Part shown: positions 8,670 through 15,544 of the stretch, piece by piece
How positions within the stretch are numbered: position 1 is the stretch's first letter
Layout of the letters: the number at the start of each line of letters is the position of its first letter
Assembly (NCBI RefSeq): GCF_026339735.1
Contig: NZ_JAPEQG010000001.1
Span: forward strand, 1,178,001 to 1,242,000
Reading direction: 5' to 3'
DNA: 64,000 nt
DNA from: Streptomyces sp. NBC_01669
Lineage (GTDB): Bacteria > Actinomycetota > Actinomycetes > Streptomycetales > Streptomycetaceae
Made by a program: the position numbers and the translations under genes
Notes under the pieces: model-generated
The model's input: only the letters and a program-made list of their open reading frames with translations
The model's database searches: none
Told to the model about the DNA's origin: nothing

Positions 8670-9842
8670 GTGAGCACACCGCCTGCCAACGAACAGAGTT
8701 GGACGATCTACGGCCAGCGGCAACTGGCCCGTGCCTACACCCCGCCCATCCCCGACCAGCTCGCCTGGACGCCCTGGGACGGGGTCGGACCGGGAGCCGA
8801 AGTCCTTGGTGACATCACCGGGCGCCGCGTCTTGGACGTCGGCTCCGGAGCCGGCCACCACGCCGTTCACCTCGCCCAAGCCCGCGGAGCACGCGTCACC
8901 GGGATCGAACTTTCTCCGACCCAGCACGAGCGCGCCATCTCCACCCACGCGGACGTTGAAGGTACGGAGTTCCTCCAGGGAGACGTAGTCAGCTGCCTGA
9001 ACGAACTCGAGCCCTTCGAAGCCGCGTACGCGATCGGGACGCTCGCCTTCATCGACCCGCACCGTTCGCTGCCGGCACTGCGCGACGGGCTGCGCCCCGG
9101 CGCCCCGCTGATTCTCTCGCTCCTGCACACCGACCTGGACGGCCGCGGTCCGTCCACGGAGGTGGCGCCGCGCGAGCAGATGATCCTGCTGCGCGACGAC
9201 CCGACCCTGCCCACACAGATGTGGGTCCTGGCACCACAGTTGTGGGAGGACCTGCTCACCGAGTACGGCTTCCGCGTCGAGGCCATCGACCTGTTCCCGC
9301 ACCCCGACGAGAGCGCCGCAGTCGTCCAGCAGCTCATCCGCGCCCGGCGCCTGCCCGACCGGCCGGCGCGGGTCTCCAGTCGCTCCCGCAGCACCCGGCC
9401 GCCGGTGGCGCACGCCGCCGTCGGCGTGGGCGCCATCCTCGTCAGCGAGCAGGGACTCCTCCTCGGCCGTCATCGTCGCGGCACCATCGAACTGCCCGGC
9501 GGAACCGTCGAGGCCGGCGAGTCCTTCGAACAGACCGCGGTCCGCGAACTCAGTGAGGAAACCGGCCTGATCGCCCGCCTTGACGACGTCAGGCTCTTGG
9601 GCACGCTCGTCGACCACGTCGAAGGCATCCTGCGGGTGACCGTCGGCGCGCTCGTCCACGCCTGGCAGGGGCAACCGGCCACACAACCGGACGAGAGCGT
9701 CGGCGACTGGGCCTGGCACCCTCTCGATCAGCTTCCCGACGGCCTGTTCGTCTGCAGCGCCCACATCCTCACCGCCTGGCGGCCCGACCTAGCCATCGAC
9801 CACCCGCCGGCGCACTTCACCCCCTTCGCCCAGGCCAAGTAG
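8670..9842 (+). CDS. Methyltransferase-NUDIX fusion protein
   Basis: This 390-residue, two-domain protein has a class I methyltransferase at residues 1-235, with motif I RVLDVGSGAGHHA at about 54. After a linker rich in Arg, Ser and Pro comes a NUDIX domain with a full-consensus box (about 276-300: GGTVEAGE, then RELSEETGL). GTG 8670 follows GGAGAG at a good distance. Fusion implies that methylation and hydrolysis act on linked or sequential substrates. It may be the one fully canonical NUDIX enzyme of the cluster. Confidence 0.85.
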   Translation: MSTPPANEQSWTIYGQRQLARAYTPPIPDQLAWTPWDGVGPGAEVLGDITGRRVLDVGSGAGHHAVHLAQARGARVTGIELSPTQHERAISTHADVEGTEFLQGDVVSCLNELEPFEAAYAIGTLAFIDPHRSLPALRDGLRPGAPLILSLLHTDLDGRGPSTEVAPREQMILLRDDPTLPTQMWVLAPQLWEDLLTEYGFRVEAIDLFPHPDESAAVVQQLIRARRLPDRPARVSSRSRSTRPPVAHAAVGVGAILVSEQGLLLGRHRRGTIELPGGTVEAGESFEQTAVRELSEETGLIARLDDVRLLGTLVDHVEGILRVTVGALVHAWQGQPATQPDESVGDWAWHPLDQLPDGLFVCSAHILTAWRPDLAIDHPPAHFTPFAQAK

Positions 9843-9940
9843 GCGGCGCATTCGCACACAGCGACGACCTCCCGCGACACGACGTAGGTGCCGCACCCCT
9901 GGCAATAACACCCCTGTTCAAGGTCAAGTTGGAGTCCTTC

Positions 9941-11059
9941 ATGTCACGTCTCTCCATGCACCGACCCATATCCTCTGACGCCGCCGTCGGCTCCGAACGC
10001 CTGCATAACCTGGAGCGGGCTGCCCTGCGCCACGGAGTACCTGTCGAGGACGTGGTGCTGATCGCCGTCAACCTGTACGGGATCAGCTCCGACCAGGACC
10101 GTCACCGGGCCCGGGTCAACCTCCGCCTCGCGCGCCGCCCCGACGTCCCCTGGCAGATCATCGTCCCCCTGAACCGGCCGGCCAGCCCGTTCCGGCTCCA
10201 AGGCGACGAGCTGTCTCTGAACGGTGAGGTGGTCGCGCACGTCGAACGCATCGACGCCGACGAAGCGGTCGGAGGGTACTTCCGCAATGACGGCCGGGCC
10301 GCAACCCTCAACCCCAACGCGCGCAGCCGATGCGTCGGGTGCGGTTGGTGCCCCAACACCCTGGAAGCCGCCGCCGACCCACGGCTGCAGGAGGAGCAGG
10401 GGCTCGACGACCTGTTACGCGCCCTCGGCGAGCAACACCCCCGCCACAACCTGGCCGAACTGACCGAGGTCACCGTCTCCACCGGCTGCTTCGAACGGGA
10501 GGAGGCCGCTGTCGCGCACCTGACCGCCCTGCGGCCCGCTCTGGAACGGGCCGGCGTCGAAGCCCGGATCGGCTTCCTTACTTCCGTGCTGCGCAGCGAT
10601 GAGGCGCTCAGGACCATCGCGTTGGAGGTGTCGCCGTTCGTGCTCAGGCTGACCGTCGAGCACTTCACCCGGCGGGAGGCCCTGATGAAGTCCACCAAGG
10701 CCGACCTTCGGCCGCAGGAAATCCCGGACCTGCTTGCGCGGGCGGGGGCTGCAGGGCTGGACACCTCGTACACGTACATCGTCGGGCTGGACCCGATGGA
10801 GGACCTCGTGCGTGGGGTGACCGCGCTGACGGATGTGATCAACGCGTTCCCGAACTTCCAGACGTTCCAGGCGCACACGGTGCTGATGCAGGGAATGCGG
10901 ACGCCGGGTGCGGAGGGCCTGGATTACTACCTACAGGCGCGTACGGCTATCGAGCGGGCCATGGCGTCGACCGGGCTGCGGCCGGTGGGCTGGGAGTGCT
11001 ACCGGCCGCTGTGGTACTTCACCTACGCGGGAGAGGACCTCGTCGATGGACCTCGATGA
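9941..11059 (+). CDS. Radical-SAM-like enzyme with CX2CX2C cluster motif
   Basis: This 372-residue protein starts at ATG 9941 behind GGAG (9931-9934). Cys131, Cys134 and Cys137 lie in RCVGCGWCPNT, a CX2CX2C pattern instead of the canonical CX3CX2C of radical-SAM enzymes. The following region alternates strands and helices like a partial TIM barrel. It includes a TYIVGLDPMEDLVRGVTAL segment resembling the GLGE-type strand and helix of biotin-synthase-like radical-SAM proteins. A [4Fe-4S]-dependent radical reaction is likely but not proven. It overlaps the next gene by 14 bases. Confidence 0.65.
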   Translation: MSRLSMHRPISSDAAVGSERLHNLERAALRHGVPVEDVVLIAVNLYGISSDQDRHRARVNLRLARRPDVPWQIIVPLNRPASPFRLQGDELSLNGEVVAHVERIDADEAVGGYFRNDGRAATLNPNARSRCVGCGWCPNTLEAAADPRLQEEQGLDDLLRALGEQHPRHNLAELTEVTVSTGCFEREEAAVAHLTALRPALERAGVEARIGFLTSVLRSDEALRTIALEVSPFVLRLTVEHFTRREALMKSTKADLRPQEIPDLLARAGAAGLDTSYTYIVGLDPMEDLVRGVTALTDVINAFPNFQTFQAHTVLMQGMRTPGAEGLDYYLQARTAIERAMASTGLRPVGWECYRPLWYFTYAGEDLVDGPR

Positions 11060-12107
11060 CACGGTCATCGACCGGGTGCGGGTCGAGCGCCTCGATGACA
11101 GTGTGGGGGGTCCGTGGGAAACGGGCGACAGCCGCTTCGCGGTCGTGGTCGAGGCCCGCGGAGTGGCCGGGGTGTTCGCCCCGGTCGACGAGCTGCCCGC
11201 CGCGCTGGTCGCCACCCGGCTCGGACAGAGCGTGCTGCGGCACTCCGTGACCGACCACACGAGATTACTGCGCAGACTCTTGGCCGAACTCGGTCCACAC
11301 TCGGCGGGGCTCGGGCGCTGGGCGGTGGGGGCGCTGGACTGCGCGGTGTGGGACCTGCACGGTCGCCTCGCCGACCTCCCGGTCGCGGCCCTGCTCAGTG
11401 ACCGGCCCGCGCCGCGAGTGCCGGTATACGCCTCCTGGCTCTCCCTGGACCTGGCCGCCATGTCGGCCGCCATGTCGGCCGCCGAGTCGGTCAAGGCCAC
11501 CGCCGGCGAGGGGTTCGCCTTCACCAAGTGGGCACTGCGCGACGCGGAAGCCGTTGAAGTGGTACGGCTGGCAGAGCGGGCGGCTACGTGGGCGGGGCAG
11601 AGCGTGGCGGTGGACGCCCTGGGCACATGGGGCCACCTACGGGCCATGGAGGTCGCGCCGCTCCTGGCCCCGGAGGCAGTGCGCTGGGTGGAGGACCCGC
11701 TCGCGCTGACCGACCGATCCGCATACACGCATCTGCGCGAGCGGGCGAAGGGACTGCGGGTCGCGTTCGGCGAACGGCTGTCCCACGTGGAGGACGTCAG
11801 GGCCCTGCTGGAGCACTGCCGGCCGGAAGCGTTCACGTTCGACGCGGTGTGGTGCGGCGGCATCACCGAAGCCCTGTCCTGGCTGGGCGCCGCCCACGAC
11901 GCGAGGGTGCCCGTCCACCTGCACGGCCGGGCGTTCCTGCCCGCCCTGCACCTGGCCGCTGCCTTCCCCCGTGTGGCAGGCGCGGTGGAGTACCAGGTGG
12001 TGTGGGAGCCACGCCGCCAGCGGGCGCTGCGCGAAACGCTCCAGCCCGACGGCGGGCACGTCGCTCTGCCTGACCGGCCCGGTCTCGGGATGGAGGTGCG
12101 CCGGTAA
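11046..12107 (+). CDS. Enolase-superfamily enzyme (mandelate racemase/muconate lactonizing type)
   Basis: This 353-residue protein has an N-terminal capping domain and a barrel. Likely Mg ligands are Asp190 (VDALGTWG), Glu216 (WVEDPLA) and Glu243 (FGERLS). Lys161 (FTKWALRD) sits where the catalytic lysines lie. An Asp266 strand with GGITEAL and His293 (VHLHGRA) resembles the Asp-His dyad of the mandelate racemase group. Such enzymes abstract a proton alpha to a carboxylate to epimerise, dehydrate or cycloisomerise. ATG 11046 overlaps the radical-SAM-like gene and the stop forms TAATG with the next gene, so this is an operon. Confidence 0.85.
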   Translation: MDLDDTVIDRVRVERLDDSVGGPWETGDSRFAVVVEARGVAGVFAPVDELPAALVATRLGQSVLRHSVTDHTRLLRRLLAELGPHSAGLGRWAVGALDCAVWDLHGRLADLPVAALLSDRPAPRVPVYASWLSLDLAAMSAAMSAAESVKATAGEGFAFTKWALRDAEAVEVVRLAERAATWAGQSVAVDALGTWGHLRAMEVAPLLAPEAVRWVEDPLALTDRSAYTHLRERAKGLRVAFGERLSHVEDVRALLEHCRPEAFTFDAVWCGGITEALSWLGAAHDARVPVHLHGRAFLPALHLAAAFPRVAGAVEYQVVWEPRRQRALRETLQPDGGHVALPDRPGLGMEVRR

Positions 12108-12556
12108 TGCCCATGCACACGGGCGAGCTGGCGGTACATGGCCGCCTGGAGCAGCGCGGGGGGCGGGTGTTGCTCGTCGTGGACGAGCGGCTGCACGGGC
12201 ACGACACCTTTCTGTCCGCGACCCTGCGCCTCGACCAGCCGGTGCGCCTGCCCGAACTCCCCGTCCGGATCATGACGTTCGACGATGTCACCGTCCTTTC
12301 GCCTCTCGGCGCGGTCCTGCCGCCAGGGCAGGTCGGCGAGGAGTGGAGCGGCACGCTGCTGCTACCGCATGGCGCGCGCCCGCCGGCGATCCCCGACGAC
12401 CTCGCCCAGGCGGCTGCCGAGGCCGGTGTCGACACCACCGGCTGGTCGCCGGCGGAGGCCCGGCAGCTTCTGACCTTCCTCGGGGAGGCCAGTTCCGGTC
12501 CTGTGCGCACCGAGCGGATCGGCATGATCATCGCGGCCCTGACGGGTCGTCCGTGA
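12107..12556 (+). CDS. Small protein of unknown function in the biosynthetic-like operon
   Basis: This 149-residue protein is translated from ATG 12107, which overlaps the enolase-family stop as TAATG. Its stop overlaps the next GTG as GTGA. The N-terminal half is beta-rich and the C-terminal third is a helix pair. It has no Cys cluster, signal peptide or recognisable catalytic motif. The double coupling makes it a real member of the operon, perhaps a small partner or carrier-type protein. Confidence 0.75.
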   Translation: MPMHTGELAVHGRLEQRGGRVLLVVDERLHGHDTFLSATLRLDQPVRLPELPVRIMTFDDVTVLSPLGAVLPPGQVGEEWSGTLLLPHGARPPAIPDDLAQAAAEAGVDTTGWSPAEARQLLTFLGEASSGPVRTERIGMIIAALTGRP

Positions 12557-13254
12557 GCCCGGCGCCGCTCGTGCGACTGGTGAGCCTCGATGTCGGATAC
12601 ACCCTGGGTGAGCCGTCAGGGACGACGCTGACGCAGCGCCTGGTGGAACTGTCCCCGCTACCGGCCCGGCAGGCGAAGGAGATCGCCCAGCGGATCCTGC
12701 ACGCCCTGGACCCGCACAGGGACGCGACGGGACCGCAGACGGTGTGCGCCGCCCTGGGCCTCGCGCCGTCCACCTTCCCCCACGATCACCGTCCGCCCGG
12801 CTTCGCCCTGTGGCCCGGCGCGGTGGAGGCGGTAGCACGGATCGCCCGAGTCCTACCGGTGGTCACGTTGTCGAATGTGAGCCACTGGGACGAACGGGAG
12901 ACCGACGTCGCCGCCCTCCTCGCCCCCCACCTCCAAGCCCATCACCCGTCGTGGCAGCTCGGGTTCGCCAAGCCGGACCCCGGCGCCGTGCGGACTGTCG
13001 CTCGACTGCACGGCCGCGATCCCGCGGAGGTGCTGCACGTAGGCGACAGCTTCGACTACGACGTGCGCGGCGCCCTTGCCGCCGAAGCGCAGGCCCTGTG
13101 GATCACCTCGCGCCCGCCTTCGGCCGAAGAGCTCCGGCTGTTGGCCGAGCACCCCGGCCGGGTCACGGTCGTCACGGACCTCGCCTGCGCGGTCCGGCAC
13201 ATCGAGCAGACCCTCCTCCCATCAACTCGCACCACTAGGAGCGCTAAACCGTGA
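12553..13254 (+). CDS. HAD-superfamily hydrolase
   Basis: This 233-residue protein starts at GTG 12553 (GTGA overlap). The HAD nucleophile is Asp13 in SLDVGYTLGE; the usual second acidic residue of DxD is Gly15. Motif II is VVTLSNVS, motif III is the Lys of GFAKPDP, and motif IV is HVGDSFDYDVRGA. Loss of the second Asp is seen in some HAD members and may change the protonation step. The expected role is phosphate removal from a pathway intermediate. The stop overlaps the next GTG. Confidence 0.85.
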   Translation: MSPAPLVRLVSLDVGYTLGEPSGTTLTQRLVELSPLPARQAKEIAQRILHALDPHRDATGPQTVCAALGLAPSTFPHDHRPPGFALWPGAVEAVARIARVLPVVTLSNVSHWDERETDVAALLAPHLQAHHPSWQLGFAKPDPGAVRTVARLHGRDPAEVLHVGDSFDYDVRGALAAEAQALWITSRPPSAEELRLLAEHPGRVTVVTDLACAVRHIEQTLLPSTRTTRSAKP

Positions 13255-14030
13255 GTCAGTTCGACACCACCGCCCCGTTCTACGCCGCCTACCGGCCCGG
13301 CATTCCGGAGGAGGCCGTCCAGCTGCTCGCCCGTCGGATTGCTGGCAAGGAGCACCGGGCCCTGCTCGACCTCGGGTCCGGCACCGGGCAGGTCCCTCTC
13401 GCCTTGGCCGGAGAGATGACGGAGATCGACGTCGTCGAGCAGGACCCGGGCATGCTGGACGAGGCCAACAAGGCTCTCGCCGGGCTGCCGGTCACCGTCC
13501 GGCTGCACAACGCGCCGGCCGAGGAGTTCGCCCCGCCCGCCTCTTACCGGGCCGACCTCGTCACGGTCTGTCGAGCCTTCCACTGGATGGACCAGGACGT
13601 GGTGCTGTCGCATCTGGAAGGCATGACCGCGCCGGACGCGACCGTCGCTGTTATGGGCGACGGCAGTCTGTGGACCGCACGCGCCGAATGGACCGACGCC
13701 TTGCGAGCCCTGATCCAGGAGTACCTGGGCCAGGAGCGGCGGGCCGGAGTCGGCAAGAAGTACGCGGCGCACAACCGGCCGTACCGCGAGATCCTCGCCG
13801 AGTCCGCCTTCGGCCAGGTCGAGGAGCACACGATCGCCGTCGAGCGGGAGTGGAGCACTGAGTCGGTGATCGGCTACCTGTACTCGACCTCCTTCGCCGC
13901 CCGGCCGCTGTTCGGCGAGCGGGTCGACGACTTCGAGCAGCGCGCCCGCGCTCTGCTCGACGGGCACGCCGCCGCCGGCGGCCTGATCGAGCACGCATCC
14001 TTCCAGGTCGTCCTGGGCCGGCGCGGCTGA
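13251..14030 (+). CDS. SAM-dependent methyltransferase (class I)
   Basis: This 259-residue protein starts at GTG 13251, overlapping the HAD stop as GTGA. Motif I is LLDLGSGTGQV, the acidic residue after beta-2 is in DVVEQDPGML, and a CRAFHWMDQD motif resembles UbiE/COQ5-type small-molecule methyltransferases. A helical C-terminal region (160-250) should form the substrate lid. It is the second of three stand-alone methyltransferases in this cluster. The substrate is unknown. Confidence 0.87.
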   Translation: MSQFDTTAPFYAAYRPGIPEEAVQLLARRIAGKEHRALLDLGSGTGQVPLALAGEMTEIDVVEQDPGMLDEANKALAGLPVTVRLHNAPAEEFAPPASYRADLVTVCRAFHWMDQDVVLSHLEGMTAPDATVAVMGDGSLWTARAEWTDALRALIQEYLGQERRAGVGKKYAAHNRPYREILAESAFGQVEEHTIAVEREWSTESVIGYLYSTSFAARPLFGERVDDFEQRARALLDGHAAAGGLIEHASFQVVLGRRG

Positions 14031-14032
14031 TC

Positions 14033-14105
14033 CGCCCCTCGCTTCCTTCCGGGGCGGTTCCTTGCCGCCCCGGCCCTGTTCCGTCCTTCCGGAAGGAGAT
14101 CCACC
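14033..14105 (+). promoter_or_regulatory. Leader with mutually exclusive hairpins and an occluded ribosome site
   Basis: CCGCCCC (14033-14039), GGGGCGG (14051-14057) and CCGCCCC (14065-14071) let the middle block pair with either neighbour. Further down, CCTTCCGGAAGG (14086-14097) is a perfect palindrome that contains the AAGGAG ribosome site of the oxygenase gene at 14106. It could be a termination/attenuation or translation-control element, or simply an intercistronic terminator with read-through. The interpretation is from base pairing only. Confidence 0.4.
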
Positions 14106-14876
14106 ATGTCCCGACCCGTGACGTGGAACGACGAAGAGCGGCGCCGATTCATCGACGACGGCGTTCTCATACGCCGTGGCCTGGTCCACGGCGATCTCGT
14201 GTCCCGGGCCCGTGACCTCGTCGGCGGTTGGCTGAAGGAGGCGTACGACCCCGCGCGGCTCGCCGCCTACACCGAACGCAGCTTCGCGCCCGAGCTGGAA
14301 GAACACCCCGACGTCCTTGCCCTCTACCAGCGAAGCGGCTTGGCGGAGCTGGCCGGAGACCTGGTGAGGCCGGCGACCACGGCCCCCGTCACCCGGGCGC
14401 AGATCCAGGTCCGGCTGCCGGACGGCGTGCAGCAGCCGGTGAAGGCGATGCACGTTGACGGTGTCTCCTGCCCCCACCTGGAACCGCGTGACCTGCGCAC
14501 GTTCACCTTCATCGTCGGCGTCGTCCTGGACGGCAGCGCCACCGCGGACGCCGGCGCGCTGCACTACGTGCCCGGCGGGCACCATCGGATGGCCCGATAC
14601 TTCGCCACGGACTGGGTCCTGGGACAGCCGGCCCAGACTCCCAACGACATCGACGCCCAGGACGGCATCGCCCTCACCGCCGAGCCCGGCGACGTGGTCG
14701 TGATGCACCATCTCGTTCCGCACCGGGTCGACCTCAACACCAGCAGCACGCCCAGGGTGATGGCGTACTTCCGCGTCAGCCACGCCCAGCACCCCGATCT
14801 CGCCCTGCACGCTCTGTCGGATCCGTGGCTGGAGTACCCGGCGCTCGCCGCCCTCGCCCGCCCCAAAACCGTGTGA
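14106..14876 (+). CDS. Phytanoyl-CoA dioxygenase-family Fe(II)/2-oxoglutarate oxygenase (first)
   Basis: This 256-residue protein starts at ATG 14106 behind AAGGAG. The Fe(II) triad is visible as His116-x-Asp118 (MHVDG) and His206 (VPHRVDLN). Arg217 in TPRVMAYFR is placed to bind 2-oxoglutarate. Enzymes of this family hydroxylate, desaturate or epoxidise small molecules and are common in natural-product pathways. A second member lies at 17648. It is separated from the upstream gene by a 75-base leader with hairpins. Confidence 0.87.
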   Translation: MSRPVTWNDEERRRFIDDGVLIRRGLVHGDLVSRARDLVGGWLKEAYDPARLAAYTERSFAPELEEHPDVLALYQRSGLAELAGDLVRPATTAPVTRAQIQVRLPDGVQQPVKAMHVDGVSCPHLEPRDLRTFTFIVGVVLDGSATADAGALHYVPGGHHRMARYFATDWVLGQPAQTPNDIDAQDGIALTAEPGDVVVMHHLVPHRVDLNTSSTPRVMAYFRVSHAQHPDLALHALSDPWLEYPALAALARPKTV

Positions 14877-14890
14877 GAGGGAAGAGCACT

Positions 14891-15544
14891 GTGGACATTC
14901 TCAGCCCCGCCCAGCTCCCAGACGCGGTCCGGCTCCTCACTGCCGGGCTGGTGGTCGCCGTGCCTTCGCCCCGCTGGTACATGTTGTGCGCCCGTGCCGC
15001 CGATTCTGCGGCCACTGCCGCGGTCTTCCGCGCGAAGCAGCGTCCCACCGCCAAGCCGCTGCTGCTCCTGCTCGACACCCCGGCCTCGACCGAGACCTTA
15101 TTCAACCTGAGCAGCGACGCACGCCTGCTGGTCCGGGGTCTGTGGCCGGGGGACCTCGCGCTGCGTCTTTCATGGAAGCCGGGCACCGAGCCCATCGCGG
15201 CGGTCGGCTCCCCCGCGCTCGTCGGGTGTCCCGACGGGATCCTGGGCCAGCTCGTCGCTCTGGCCGGCGAACCGCTGGCCGCCGCCGTGTGCAGCATCTC
15301 CACCCCCGCCGCCGGAGACGCAGACCATCCGGCGCTCACTGCCTCCCAGGTCGCTGCCTTCCAGCGGACCACGGGGGCCGGGATCGCTGCGGTGGTCGAC
15401 GGCGGGATCTGCCCGCATGGCCGGCACATGACCATCGTCGACTGCCCCGCGGGCGCCGCCGCGCGCCTGGAGCGGGAGGGCACCGTCCATGCCCGCGCAG
15501 TCGAAGCCGCGCTCACCCCGGCAGGAGGACCGCATGTGGGCTGA
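14891..15544 (+). CDS. YrdC/Sua5-like protein with altered N-terminal signature
   Basis: This 217-residue protein begins at GTG 14891 behind AGGGAAG. The FRAKQRPTAKPLLLLL stretch matches the KxRP core of YrdC/Sua5 proteins, which make carbamoyl- or threonylcarbamoyl-adenylate from ATP. However, the usual PTDTxYGL strand is replaced by VPSPRWYML and the TSAN-type loop by AVCSIST. It is therefore probably not the housekeeping tRNA t6A enzyme. It may be a pathway-specific adenylating, carbamoylating or binding protein, as with YrdC-like domains of antibiotic carbamoyltransferases. It overlaps the next gene by 11 bases. Confidence 0.75.
   Translation: MDILSPAQLPDAVRLLTAGLVVAVPSPRWYMLCARAADSAATAAVFRAKQRPTAKPLLLLLDTPASTETLFNLSSDARLLVRGLWPGDLALRLSWKPGTEPIAAVGSPALVGCPDGILGQLVALAGEPLAAAVCSISTPAAGDADHPALTASQVAAFQRTTGAGIAAVVDGGICPHGRHMTIVDCPAGAAARLEREGTVHARAVEAALTPAGGPHVG

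Noticed and set aside
11971..12552. Upstream extension of the HAD frame
   Set aside because: The conserved HAD sequence begins at GTG 12553, coupled to the preceding stop; the extension is a shadow of the enolase-family and small genes.
13056..14810. Long minus-strand open frame (584 codons) across the HAD, methyltransferase and PhyH genes
   Set aside because: It is the antisense shadow of three well-supported genes in high-GC DNA, with no ribosome site and low-complexity Gly/Val/Arg sequence.
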